DNA of 64,000 nt from Methylobacter sp015476545 (GTDB lineage: Bacteria; Pseudomonadota; Gammaproteobacteria; Methylococcales; Methylomonadaceae): NCBI RefSeq assembly GCF_052162025.1, contig NZ_CP197401.1, positions 3,472,001 through 3,536,000 on the forward strand. Reading direction: 5' to 3'. A program made the translations under genes and the position numbers. This document shows positions 44,382 through 52,902 of this stretch, one piece after another. How positions within the stretch are numbered: position 1 is the stretch's first letter; each line of letters starts with the position of its first letter. The notes under the pieces are model-generated. The model ran no database searches. It saw nothing but the letters and a program-made list of their open reading frames with translations, and was not told the DNA's origin.

Positions 44382-45953
44382 ATGAGTCAAAAAGTCGAAA
44401 ACATACAACCCAGTTATCCTTTGTTCAGAAACGATGACTACAAGGAAAACCTGGCTAATAAACGCGCGCTTTACGAAGAACGCCACCCTCAGGAAAAAAT
44501 TGACGAAGTATTCGAGTGGACGACCACCAAGGAATACCAGGAACTCAATTTCAACCGCGAAGCCCTGACCGTTAACCCGGCAAAAGCCTGTCAGCCGCTG
44601 GGCGCTGTACTCTGCGCACTGGGCTTTGAGAAAACCATGCCTTACGTGCATGGCTCGCAAGGCTGCGTAGCTTACTTCCGCACCTACTTCAATCGCCATT
44701 TCAAGGAGCCGATTGCCTGCGTGTCCGATTCCATGACCGAAGACGCGGCCGTTTTCGGCGGCCAGAAAAACATGATGGCGGGCCTGGAAAACGCGAAAGC
44801 CCTGTACCAGCCCGACATCATCGCCGTATCCACCACCTGCATGGCCGAAGTCATCGGCGACGATCTGAACGCCTTCATCAACAACGCCAAGAACGCCGGC
44901 CATGTCGAACAGGATTACCCGACGCCTTACGCACATACCCCAAGCTTCGTCGGCAGCCATACCACCGGTTGGGACAACATGTTCGAAGGCATGGCCCGCT
45001 ATTTCACGCTGAACCACATGGATGACAAGAAAGTCGGCTCCAACGGTAAGATCAACCTGGTGCCGGGTTTTGAAACCTATCTGGGCAACTTCCGCGTCAT
45101 GCACCGCATGATGAAGGAAATGGGCGTCGATTACTCGCTGCTGAGCGATCCTTCCGAAGTGCTCGACACGCCGGCCGACGGCACCTTCCGCATGTACGCG
45201 GGCGGCACCACGCAAGCCGAGATCAAGGACGCGCCCAACGCCATCGACACGCTGCTGCTGCAACCTTGGCAATTGGAAAAAACCAAGAAGTTCGTGCAAA
45301 CCACTTGGAACCAGCCGGCCACCGCCATCAACATCCCGATGGGCCTGGAATGGACCGACCAGTTCCTGATGAAAGTCTCCGAACTGACCGGCAAGCCGAT
45401 CCCTGCATCGCTGGAACTGGAACGCGGCCGTCTGGTGGACATGATGACCGACTCGCACGCCTGGCTGCACGGCAAGAAATTCGCCCTGTACGGCGATGCC
45501 GATTTCGTCATGGGCATGACCAAATTCCTGCTCGAAGTGGGCGCTGAACCAAGCGACGTGCTGTGCAACCACGCCAGCAAGCGCTGGCAGAAAGCCATGA
45601 ACAAAATGCTGGCCGACTCACCTTACGGCGTGAACACGCAGGTGCATATCGGCAGAGACTTATGGCATTTCCGCTCCTTGATGTTCACGAACAAACCGGA
45701 CTTCATGATCGGCAACTCATACGGCAAATTCATCCAGCGCGACACCGTTTATAAAGGTGAAGAGCATGAAGTGCCGCTGATCCGCATCGGCTTCCCGATC
45801 TTCGACCGTCATCACCTGCACAGAATGACGACGCTTGGTTACGAAGGCGCCATCTACATGCTGACCACGCTGGTGAATGCCGTGCTGGAGCAACTGGACA
45901 AGGAAACCAAAGGCATGGGAACAACGGATTACAACTACGATTTGATCCGTTAA
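44382..45953 (+). CDS. nifK: Nitrogenase molybdenum-iron protein beta chain NifK
   Basis: NifK carries the other half of the P-cluster. The product (about 523 residues) shows the P-cluster cysteines in PAKACQPLGAVLCALGF, HGSQGCVAYFRTYF and STTCMAEVIGDDL. ATG 44382 follows CAGGAG and gives MSQKVENIQPSYPLF; an upstream ATG at 44361 lacks a ribosome site. Repeats sit on both sides of the gene, which is unusual inside a nif operon. Confidence 0.98.
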   Translation: MSQKVENIQPSYPLFRNDDYKENLANKRALYEERHPQEKIDEVFEWTTTKEYQELNFNREALTVNPAKACQPLGAVLCALGFEKTMPYVHGSQGCVAYFRTYFNRHFKEPIACVSDSMTEDAAVFGGQKNMMAGLENAKALYQPDIIAVSTTCMAEVIGDDLNAFINNAKNAGHVEQDYPTPYAHTPSFVGSHTTGWDNMFEGMARYFTLNHMDDKKVGSNGKINLVPGFETYLGNFRVMHRMMKEMGVDYSLLSDPSEVLDTPADGTFRMYAGGTTQAEIKDAPNAIDTLLLQPWQLEKTKKFVQTTWNQPATAINIPMGLEWTDQFLMKVSELTGKPIPASLELERGRLVDMMTDSHAWLHGKKFALYGDADFVMGMTKFLLEVGAEPSDVLCNHASKRWQKAMNKMLADSPYGVNTQVHIGRDLWHFRSLMFTNKPDFMIGNSYGKFIQRDTVYKGEEHEVPLIRIGFPIFDRHHLHRMTTLGYEGAIYMLTTLVNAVLEQLDKETKGMGTTDYNYDLIR

Positions 45954-46384
45954 TAGGTAGGGTACGCATTGCGTACCTTCTCGGAGTCAACAGACTTTGG
46001 AAACGGTACGCGGTGCGTACCCTACGATTGAAACCTCAAGTGCCAAACGTTTCGAACGGGGCAACATGCCCCGTCCAGCTATGCCTAACCGTGCTGACTG
46101 ATGTTACGACGGGCACTCTGTCCCGTTTGCCGCGCCGAGCACCGGAGCTTTTAACAGATCAGGCCCGTAGGGGCGCGGCAGGGATGCCGCGCGTTGCCAA
46201 AGGGACAGGAGTCCCTTTTGGCAACCCCTGTTAAAAGTGAGGAGCGCAGGATGCAAGCGGCAATCGGGCGGCCTTTTCTTTGGTTACTTTCTTTTGGCCG
46301 CGCAAAAGAAAGTAACTCGCCTTCGGGTGCGAACAACCCGATTAAAACAACAGTCGCGTAAGCGACACAACAACGGAGAACCCG
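45954..46384. repeat. Palindrome-rich nifK-nifT spacer
   Basis: This 431-base spacer has no gene. It holds two family A cores (GTACGCATTGCGTAC at 45962-45976 and GTACGCGGTGCGTAC at 46006-46020). It then holds nested inverted repeats: CTTTTAACAG (46148-46157) with CTGTTAAAAG (46228-46237), GTTGCCAAAGGGA (46193-46205) with TCCCTTTTGGCAAC (46212-46225), and a perfect 14-base stem GTTACTTTCTTTTG with CAAAAGAAAGTAAC (46283-46316). Transcription to nifT must cross these hairpins or start again; no sigma-54 promoter was seen in the spacer. Confidence 0.85.
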
Positions 46385-46603
46385 ATGCCCAGCGTCATGT
46401 TGAAGAAAAACGGAGAAGGCAAACTGGTCTTCTATGTACCCAAAAAAGATCTGGAAGAAGTGGCCGAATCGATCGAATTCGACCGCCCCGACAAATGGGG
46501 CGGCGAAGTCGTGCTCGGCGACGGCTCGAAATACTACTTCGAGCCGATGGACACACCGCCCGCCTTCCCCATTACCCTACGCGCAAAACGTTTAGATGAT
46601 TAA
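46385..46603 (+). CDS. nifT: Nitrogen fixation protein NifT/FixU
   Basis: A 72-residue protein of the NifT family (MPSVMLKKNGEGKLVFYVPK, then WGGEVVLGDGSKYY). The role is unclear; deletion in Klebsiella has little effect. It normally follows nifK directly, but here a 431-base repeat-filled spacer intervenes. Confidence 0.93.
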   Translation: MPSVMLKKNGEGKLVFYVPKKDLEEVAESIEFDRPDKWGGEVVLGDGSKYYFEPMDTPPAFPITLRAKRLDD

Positions 46604-46614
46604 GGAGTTTAACC

Positions 46615-46815
46615 ATGGCCTTGTATATAGTTGAAGCTGACTGTATTTCCTGCGGCGACTGCGAGCCGGTCTGCCCGACCACTTCCATCAGCGAAGGCGC
46701 CGTCGTTTTTAAAATCGACGCCCGAACCTGCACCGAATGCGTAGGCGATTTTGACAAACCCCAATGCGTCAAAGTCTGCCCGATAGACAACTGCATTTTG
46801 CCGCTTACGGCATAA
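46615..46815 (+). CDS. 2[4Fe-4S] ferredoxin, FdxN-like
   Basis: A 66-residue electron carrier with two cluster motifs: CISCGDCEPVCPT and CTECVGDFDKPQCVKVCP. The longer spacing in the second motif is typical of nif-linked ferredoxins. It starts 11 bases after nifT and probably feeds electrons to NifH or to cofactor synthesis. Confidence 0.92.
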   Translation: MALYIVEADCISCGDCEPVCPTTSISEGAVVFKIDARTCTECVGDFDKPQCVKVCPIDNCILPLTA

Positions 46816-46821
46816 GTCCAT

Positions 46822-46911
46822 GTGCCGGAACGCGATTTCACGGGACTGGCTTTGCGTATCGGGCTGGCGACAGGCGCCATGCCCGGTACCGACCGCATCC
46901 GATTCGATTAG
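46822..46911 (+). CDS. Possible 29-codon GTG-start small gene after the ferredoxin
   Basis: This frame continues straight after the ferredoxin stop with no gap in phase, from GTG 46822 to TAG 46911 (VPERDFTGLALRIGLATGAM, then PGTDRIRFD). It could be a small protein, a stop-codon readthrough tail, or a frayed remnant. No ribosome site is clear. Confidence 0.2.
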   Translation: MPERDFTGLALRIGLATGAMPGTDRIRFD

Positions 46912-46923
46912 GGGAGCTACGGA

Positions 46924-47190
46924 ATGATAACGGTGGAACAAACTCGGGAAATTGCCGGGAAAATCGCCCAACTGGGAATCAATGAAAGCGTACTTGCTAC
47001 ACTCAGGCAAGCCTATCCAGGCATTCACTTCACCTACTGCATGGACGACGACATTCCCAATAACGAGCCGGTGCTGACGCACGACGATTTCAATCTGTAC
47101 CTGGTCGACGGGCGTGAGCACTGCCTGTGCCTGACCAACAACCCTGAAGTCGCGACCGGCATCGTCGTCGCCGAAATCATCCCCGATTAG
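46924..47190 (+). CDS. DUF6129-type nif-associated protein
   Basis: An 88-residue acidic protein (MITVEQTREIAGKIAQLGIN, CMDDDIPNNEPVL, CLCLTNNPEVATGIVVAEI). Its family is found in nif clusters and has no known function, as far as I recall. ATG follows GGGGAG at a usual distance. Confidence 0.75.
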   Translation: MITVEQTREIAGKIAQLGINESVLATLRQAYPGIHFTYCMDDDIPNNEPVLTHDDFNLYLVDGREHCLCLTNNPEVATGIVVAEIIPD

Positions 47191-47193
47191 ATC

Positions 47194-47970
47194 ATGTCCG
47201 CTACAGAAAGCCCTGTCACGCTACCCATCGCCGACTGCAGCCTGTGCCCCTTCCGCGGCAAGACGCTGCTGGCCGGCCGCTGCATGCCCGGCGATACCTG
47301 CGTGCTGGCCGAAAGCGGCCGGCAGATCGACCGGTTTTTCCGCGTCAATCCGGCTTACGCCGAACATTACCTGCACGACAGATTCTGGGAGCGGCGCGCC
47401 ATTGCCGTACGCTATGCGCCGCAGAAAGCGCTGGCCGAACTGATCCATGACGAGGACGAAGTCGTCAGGCGTGCGGTAGCCTACCGCCTGCCCGTCACAC
47501 AACTGCACCCGCTGATCGACGATCCGGACCGCGAAGTCAGGATGACCGTCGCCGACCGCATCGCGTCCGCGGATCTGGAAAAAATGGCCAACGACCCGGA
47601 CTATATCGTCCGGCTGACCATTGCCAAGCGGCTGCCGCAGGGCCGCCTGTTCCGGTTCATCCGCGATGAAGACCTGCAGGTGCGCAAGCTCGTCGCCGAA
47701 CGTCTGCCCGAAGTCAGCTTAGGGCTCATGGCGAACGATGAAGCCCCCGAAGTCAGGCGCATCGTCGCCGAGCGCATGAATCCCGCCGATGCCGTCCTCC
47801 TGCTCGACGATTCCGACTGGGTCGTACGCTATACGGCCGCCCAGCGCGTGCCTCCGGAAGCCTTGTCAAGTCTGCTGGACGATCCGGAACCGGATGTCCG
47901 CGAGGCCGCACAGAAACGATTGAATCATGACTCCCAGGCAGCGCATGGGAATGACAAACCGGAAATTTAA
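47194..47970 (+). CDS. 4Fe-4S-binding leucine-rich repeat variant (LRV) protein
   Basis: A 258-residue protein with an N-terminal cysteine cluster (DCSLCPFRGKTLLAGRCMPG, then DTC) that should bind one [4Fe-4S] cluster, followed by about eight LRV repeats of ~24 residues (VVRRAVAYRLP, EVRMTVADRI, IVRLTIAKRLP, QVRKLVAERLP, EVRRIVAERM). It resembles the LRV protein of Azotobacter vinelandii, also nif-linked. Its start is 3 bases after the DUF6129-type gene. It may bind a nitrogenase partner; the role is unknown. Confidence 0.88.
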   Translation: MSATESPVTLPIADCSLCPFRGKTLLAGRCMPGDTCVLAESGRQIDRFFRVNPAYAEHYLHDRFWERRAIAVRYAPQKALAELIHDEDEVVRRAVAYRLPVTQLHPLIDDPDREVRMTVADRIASADLEKMANDPDYIVRLTIAKRLPQGRLFRFIRDEDLQVRKLVAERLPEVSLGLMANDEAPEVRRIVAERMNPADAVLLLDDSDWVVRYTAAQRVPPEALSSLLDDPEPDVREAAQKRLNHDSQAAHGNDKPEI

Positions 47971-47972
47971 GC

Positions 47973-48971
47973 ATGTCCGTACCCCCATTACACCCTGACA
48001 AACCCCAACTGGACGGGCATCAGCTTGCAGAAATCTGCAAAACCGCCCTGCCCGACGATGAGTTCCTGCTGGCTAGAATCCAGGCGCTGATCCCCGACTA
48101 TCCTGTCCGTCTGGCCGCGATCGGCGGCGAATGGTACCGCATAGGCGGCATCGTCGACAGGAATGGCAGACGCATCGCCGCCAACCTGATCGAGTGGGCC
48201 GAGCGTACCTTCATCGAATGCGGCCGCGATTTGCAAACCTTGATCGAGCATACACTGGAACAGAACCTGATCGCTACCCGGCAAATCGGCAATACGCTAT
48301 ACATCGTCATCCAGACCGGCCGCAGAGCCGAGGATTTCATTCAGCTGGAAATCGACAAGACGCACGAGGTTTCCGACCGGTTGCTGGTCAGCCCGCACAA
48401 GCCGCCGGAAGACCTGGAAGAATTTATTGATCCTTTAGAGCCTGAATGGCTGCAGTCATTCAGCATAGGTACGGCCCGTTACACCTATCGACGTAAAACT
48501 GACGTGCCGGTTTTCATGGATGAAATCAATAAATACCACAACGACGAACACCCGGCCCGGCGTTTCCTGCACGACTGGAACCGCAGCAGCGCCGGCCAGA
48601 AAGCCGTGTTCTGCGAAGACTGGTTCATTCGCCCCCATCAGACGATCGGCCGATTCGGCGAACAAATCATCAGCGTTGAAATCATCAACACGCAGAAAAA
48701 GAACCTCCCCCGGCTGGACGCTATCGCCGGCAAGAAAGGCAAAGCCCTCAACACCGCGCTGACGCGCTTCGACCGGCAGGCCGGCTATCCGTTTGCCTGG
48801 TTCTTCCACATGCTGAAAGGCCAACTGGTCTCCCCGCAGACGGGCGCCGCCGTCTTTCAGGACATCAGCGGCGATTTCGCCTACCTGCCGGTACGCGATG
48901 CCGCCGTGCTTCAAGACTGGATAGAAACGCCCTACAGCGTCTACTCAGGGCCGGCTTCGTACGATTTTTAA
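47973..48971 (+). CDS. Uncharacterised nif-cluster protein (332 residues)
   Basis: No function is recognised. It starts with ATG 47973, two bases after the LRV stop, so the two are coupled. There is no signal peptide or membrane segment. Conserved-looking stretches include AAIGGEWYRIGGIVDRNGRR and the tryptophan-rich FAWFFHMLKGQL. Its position between the LRV and Nif11 genes suggests a nif-specific accessory role, but this is inference. Confidence 0.75.
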   Translation: MSVPPLHPDKPQLDGHQLAEICKTALPDDEFLLARIQALIPDYPVRLAAIGGEWYRIGGIVDRNGRRIAANLIEWAERTFIECGRDLQTLIEHTLEQNLIATRQIGNTLYIVIQTGRRAEDFIQLEIDKTHEVSDRLLVSPHKPPEDLEEFIDPLEPEWLQSFSIGTARYTYRRKTDVPVFMDEINKYHNDEHPARRFLHDWNRSSAGQKAVFCEDWFIRPHQTIGRFGEQIISVEIINTQKKNLPRLDAIAGKKGKALNTALTRFDRQAGYPFAWFFHMLKGQLVSPQTGAAVFQDISGDFAYLPVRDAAVLQDWIETPYSVYSGPASYDF

Positions 48972-49026
48972 CACCGAGTGCCCGCACTCACTATCATCAT
49001 CTTCAATAGATTAGGAGAAAAATACA

Positions 49027-49245
49027 ATGGCAATTGCAGACATCAAGGCATTTTCAGAAAAAGCGAAAGCCGACCCTGAATTAAAGGAGAAGCTACTTGC
49101 CTGCATGAAAATAAAGGAAATCTTAGGGCTCGCCAAAGAGTATGGCTTCGAACTGGACGAAGTGGAATTGTACCCACCCAACGAACCGCAATTCACGGCA
49201 GAGCAGCTTTCCGAAAGAATGGTCAAGGCTCTGCTCAGAGCTTAA
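49027..49245 (+). CDS. Nif11 family protein
   Basis: A 72-residue protein with the Nif11 pattern (AIADIKAFSEKAKADPELKEK, then ILGLAKEYGFEL), here AIADIKAFSEKAKADPEL. The family covers nif-linked proteins of unknown role and leader regions of modified peptides. No glycine-glycine cleavage site or core peptide follows, so it is the nif-linked kind. AGGAG lies eight bases upstream. Confidence 0.85.
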   Translation: MAIADIKAFSEKAKADPELKEKLLACMKIKEILGLAKEYGFELDEVELYPPNEPQFTAEQLSERMVKALLRA

Positions 49246-49669
49246 ACGGCGCCACAAGGGCGACCGGTGATCGCTCTTTTAAACGCCCATGTAGGCTAGG
49301 TTGAAGCTTTAGCGGAAACCCAGCATAAACAGTTCCGAAATGCAGGGTTTCTCAAACCTGTTCAGCCACCGAACCAAGTGGTTTTAAAAACTGTGGGGAC
49401 GACTTTGCCTAGAACGCCTACTGTTGGCAGTCGCCCCACAGGCTTTCGTAAGTCCTGCCAATTCTATTATGCACACTAACACATCGAAAACAGGTATAAC
49501 CTCAGCCTAAATAATGCTGCCTAGAGTATTTTCCGCTAGGGGGGAAAGGATTACCGAAGTGTTAAATTTGCGTATCGGGTTCTAGCCATAAAATACGACT
49601 GCCCAGCAAGCTTTTGCACTCTGTGCCCATCCAATGCACCGCAAGCCTGACAGGTACGCAGTGCGCATC
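49246..49669. repeat. Intergenic region with a family B palindrome and a family A relic
   Basis: A family B copy lies at 49290-49362 (GTAGGCTAGGTTGAAGC, then AAACCCAGC and GCAGGGTTTCTC). A degenerate family A copy (GGTACGCAGTGCGCATCC) lies at 49653-49670. No gene was seen between. Confidence 0.7.
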
Positions 49670-50029
49670 CTACTCGGCTTCCTTGCCTTCAGCTTTCCTC
49701 TCCACAGGGCCTTCTGATGATTTACGGGTCTTTTCAAAGTCCTCGGGGTTGTAAATGCGATATACATCATAAGGCACGACAACCGTATCGAAGACAGTCG
49801 TTATAGGCAGGTCCACAACCAGAATGGCTGTTATCAACCCCTTGATCCAATCCGGCTCCGAGCGCCTGCTGCTGAATATATCCCCCATCTCGTCCACGGC
49901 TTTCCGAGGGCCGGGATAGACTGTCCATTCCTGGTTGGGGATTTCATTCCTGGCGCGAACGCTGGAGCAACCGAATAGGTCGATGCTCAGCAAAACAACC
50001 ACAGCCCATCTTCCAACGTTGGATTTCAT
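49670..50029 (-). CDS. YceK/YidQ-like outer membrane lipoprotein
   Basis: A 119-residue lipoprotein (lipobox region LLSIDLFGCSS) with the family features YPGPRKAVDEMG and LVVDLPITTVFDTVVVPYDV, here DLPITTVFDTVVVPYD. The function of the family is unknown. The charged tail is rich in E and K. Confidence 0.78.
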   Translation of the reverse strand: MKSNVGRWAVVVLLSIDLFGCSSVRARNEIPNQEWTVYPGPRKAVDEMGDIFSSRRSEPDWIKGLITAILVVDLPITTVFDTVVVPYDVYRIYNPEDFEKTRKSSEGPVERKAEGKEAE

Positions 50030-50757
50030 CGCTTTTACCTTCTAATCAATAGAGGTGACACCCTTGTGGATAAGCCGAACTTACGGAAATGGGATGGATG
50101 GCATTCCCATCCCGAAGCAACAAACCAAGGCACAATAAGCGGCAGTCCTGAACCAGGGCGGTTTGCCGGCAACACGTCTCAAACCGGTTGTCTGTTTTGT
50201 GAGACCTGTCAACGTCGCCTTCGGTTCGATACAGTCCGTTAAAAATAGAGCGATATCGCCGTGAATGTTAAGTTCCTGGCCGGATGTTCAATCCGATCAA
50301 GGCCATCTGGGCTGAGTTGGAACTTTAGCGTAACTCCGGCATAAGCATCTTCGAAATGCCGGAGTTACGTCAGCCTGAAAATTCCGGGCTGCCGAGAAAA
50401 TCGGGACGTGCGCCGTTTCTGCATCGCTCCCAGTTAGTAGTGTTCCTCAAGGCTGCTTATGTCCCTATGCGGCCAATCATGAGGAACTACTGCAGATTGC
50501 GCTTATCGAATGCTCCAGGCAGATAAAAGCTGCTAATGCCAGTACTCAGTCAATCCTAACTTGACGGATTTACCTCAAGCCTATTTACAGACTTCTCAAT
50601 ACAGACTGAGTACTAGAACTTGCCAACAAGCTGTCCTGCGGCATAGCCGGACAATATTGTCTTTATCCGGCTTTTAAGAAACTAAGCGGCGGGTATTTCC
50701 TACCCTTCAGTGCAGCATCCGCTACAGATAGCGGCTGAAAACCAAAAGGAGAAAACG
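50030..50757. repeat. Long intergenic region with two different palindromic repeats
   Basis: It holds a family B copy at about 50309-50377 (CTGAGTTGGAACTTTAGCG, then CGAAATGCCGGAGTTACG). It also holds a 74-base element at 50541-50614 with perfect 10-base ends AGTACTCAGT and ACTGAGTACT, related to the tolB-pal palindrome. No convincing gene was seen; the AAGGAG before 50758 serves the next gene. Confidence 0.7.
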
Positions 50758-51540
50758 ATGGCATCCACCTTTCATTCTGTTTCTCTCATGACGCTTGTCT
50801 CTGCGGGCCTCCTGACGGCCTGCAACCCGAAAACTGAGGCGCCTCAGCATCCGTCCGGCAAGGAAAAGACAACGAAAACCGAGATGCTTGAATCGGGAGC
50901 GGCCATTTTACAGACCGACTCGCCTTTGCAGCCCATGAATATCTATCTGGACGGCTTTCATGCCGATAAAAACAATCCGGCTCATCAAATGGAGGCCCAC
51001 CATTTCTGCCGTCAGGTTAATGAAGATTTCGCGCAATGCGTCCTGTTCGACGGCAATACCCGGCAGGCGAACCTGATCGGCATCGAATATATTATTTCGG
51101 AAACGTTGTTCGAATCCTTGCCCGAGCAGGAGAAACAATACTGGCACCCGCATAATTACGAGATTCTGTCCGGCCTGCTCATTGCGCCCGGTATTCCCGG
51201 CATAGCGGAAAAGGAGCTGATGAAAGGCAAAATGAACAGTTACGGCAAGACCTGGCACGTGTGGAACTCTGCCCCGTTTGGAAAAGCCGGCGACAAAATA
51301 CCGTTGGGAGAGGCCACGCTGGAGTGGTCATTCAACCAGGACGGTGAAGCCCTGCCCGGCCTGGTCGAAAAGCGCGATCAACATATGAAAGTCAGCGCCA
51401 ACGAGAAACGTAATGAACGTGCTGAATTAAAGGCCCAAGCCAAGCCACAGGCCGGCGTCGATGCACTGAAAGGCAAATTTCCAGGGCAGACACGCCCGCT
51501 GCCCAGCGTCGAGGATAAAAAGGCAGCGAGTCCGAAATAG
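50758..51540 (+). CDS. OBAP/DUF1264-like lipoprotein
   Basis: A lipoprotein of about 260 residues (lipobox LLTACNP). The core QMEAHHFCRQVNEDFAQCVL and GIEYIISETLFESLP, then YWHPHNYEILSGLL, match the DUF1264 or oil-body-associated family known from plants and bacteria. The bacterial role is unknown. AAGGAG precedes ATG 50758; the earlier frame opening at 50710 is not used. Confidence 0.8.
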   Translation: MASTFHSVSLMTLVSAGLLTACNPKTEAPQHPSGKEKTTKTEMLESGAAILQTDSPLQPMNIYLDGFHADKNNPAHQMEAHHFCRQVNEDFAQCVLFDGNTRQANLIGIEYIISETLFESLPEQEKQYWHPHNYEILSGLLIAPGIPGIAEKELMKGKMNSYGKTWHVWNSAPFGKAGDKIPLGEATLEWSFNQDGEALPGLVEKRDQHMKVSANEKRNERAELKAQAKPQAGVDALKGKFPGQTRPLPSVEDKKAASPK

Positions 51541-52023
51541 CCGCATCTCAAAATCCCGCGCAGGCTGTGCTGGAGCTTTAGCGGGAATCCGGTATGGGCG
51601 GTTTCGAAACGAATTTGCTAACAAAATAATTTCGGCTTTGCGGAACACAGCTGGATCAGAAGTGTCTCTTTTTACCAGCCCGGTCTCTACCGAGCTGTGG
51701 TACTCAACGAAATAATTAAGTTATTCCTAAAGAAATATTGATAAGTTCAAGGGCGAACGATGGTTCCGAATGACTCGTTCCGCAATCGCTGAAAATCCTG
51801 GAACGGGGCGTTATCGAGCTGAAGATTTTTAGCCCCCGATAGCGGCAGCATCGAGTGTTTTTGCCTGAATCTGCGTGAACAGCATGGGAGCAGAATGATA
51901 CGGACGCAGAACGAACCGGAACCGCTGAAAGGCTAGGGTTGCCGCGTAATTTTTGCCGTTTGGTTGGGTATTGAAATACCTAAAGCAAACTTTTGCAAAC
52001 TCATCAATGAACTTCCTGTGACT
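51541..52023. other. Intergenic region with a partial family B repeat
   Basis: A family B copy lies at about 51559-51615 (CAGGCTGTGCTGGAGC, then CGGTTTCGAAACG). The rest has no gene that I can support. Confidence 0.6.
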
Positions 52024-52593
52024 ATGAAAACATTGCAAAAAACTATCCTCGTCGTATTTATGTCAATAGCACTGGTTTTGACAAATTATGCCGTCTTCGC
52101 GGAGGTTGATGTTCCTGTTTCTACAACCAAAGAAGATGGAAATAAAGTCGTTACCGGAGTAACTGTAAACAAGAGCCCGAAAGCCAGCTCATCACCATTG
52201 ACCGGTGGCTGGATTGAATCAAAAAAAGAAGATTCGTTACGTAAATTAGATGTTAATAAAGATGGAACCGTATCTATAAGTGCGCAGCAAGGCCAATATT
52301 CAGGTTCGGTTAAACATTCGCCGGATACCGGGAATTCACTAAAGCTCGGCGTGGGCAGCGAACGCGATAAACTCTCCGGTTCGTTCAGTCATTCCTTAGA
52401 CACGGGACATAGCTCATATGGTGTAGGTGTTGGTCATGACAAGTATTCAGGTTCAGTTACACATTCACCAAGCACGGGTGATAGCTCGCTAGGGGTTGGC
52501 GTTGGCAGTGAATTTGGTAAATTCTCAGGTTCCGTCAGCCATTCTTCAGACACTGGCAGTTCTTATGGCATTGGCTGGAAAGCAGCCTGGTAG
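52024..52593 (+). CDS. Secreted protein with four ~24-residue GSV-HS-DTG repeats
   Basis: A 189-residue protein with a signal peptide (TILVVFMSIALVLTNYAVFA). Residues ~95-185 are four tandem units: YSGSVKHSPDTGNSLKLGVG, LSGSFSHSLDTGHSSYGVGV, YSGSVTHSPSTGDSSLGVGV and FSGSVSHSSDTGSSYGIGW. The pattern of alternating hydrophobic, serine and glycine positions suggests stacked beta hairpins. No function is recognised. ATG 52024 is chosen because it gives the signal peptide. Confidence 0.75.
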   Translation: MKTLQKTILVVFMSIALVLTNYAVFAEVDVPVSTTKEDGNKVVTGVTVNKSPKASSSPLTGGWIESKKEDSLRKLDVNKDGTVSISAQQGQYSGSVKHSPDTGNSLKLGVGSERDKLSGSFSHSLDTGHSSYGVGVGHDKYSGSVTHSPSTGDSSLGVGVGSEFGKFSGSVSHSSDTGSSYGIGWKAAW

Positions 52594-52902
52594 TAAAGAT
52601 TAAACGACTTATGTTCGTTCAACGTCAGCCCTGAATGAGGTTGACGGTCATGCAGGCTGGGCTGGAGCTTTAGCGAAAACCCAGCCTGCCGTGCTGAACT
52701 TTAAAGAAAAATGAAATTTTCAACATCGGGCAAAATGCCCGCTTTCAAAAGGTAATTTTCTCTTTCAAGCCCGACGCTTGCCCAGTAGCATTCAGATTCC
52801 CCCTCACAACCTGTACAGCCAGCGGCGAAGCTTATGAGTGCGCTTTAGCTAAACCGGATAGTTGCCGGGGTGAGGATTGCACTTCAAATAAGGAGAACCG
52901 CT
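52594..52902. other. Intergenic region with a family B repeat
   Basis: A short family B copy lies at 52651-52690 (GCAGGCTGGGCTGGAGC, then AAACCCAGCCTGC). No gene was seen. Confidence 0.65.

Noticed and set aside
44376..45572. 398-codon minus-strand frame opposite nifK
   Set aside because: Antisense shadow of a GC-biased gene; nifK has all its cluster ligands.
44245..46020. Repeated GTACGC cores as a CRISPR array
   Set aside because: Spacers are not of regular length, repeats are 15-base palindromes in inverted pairs, and no cas gene is nearby.
51829..52038. Minus-strand 69-codon frame as a transposase remnant
   Set aside because: I could not identify any transposase motif; too short to support.
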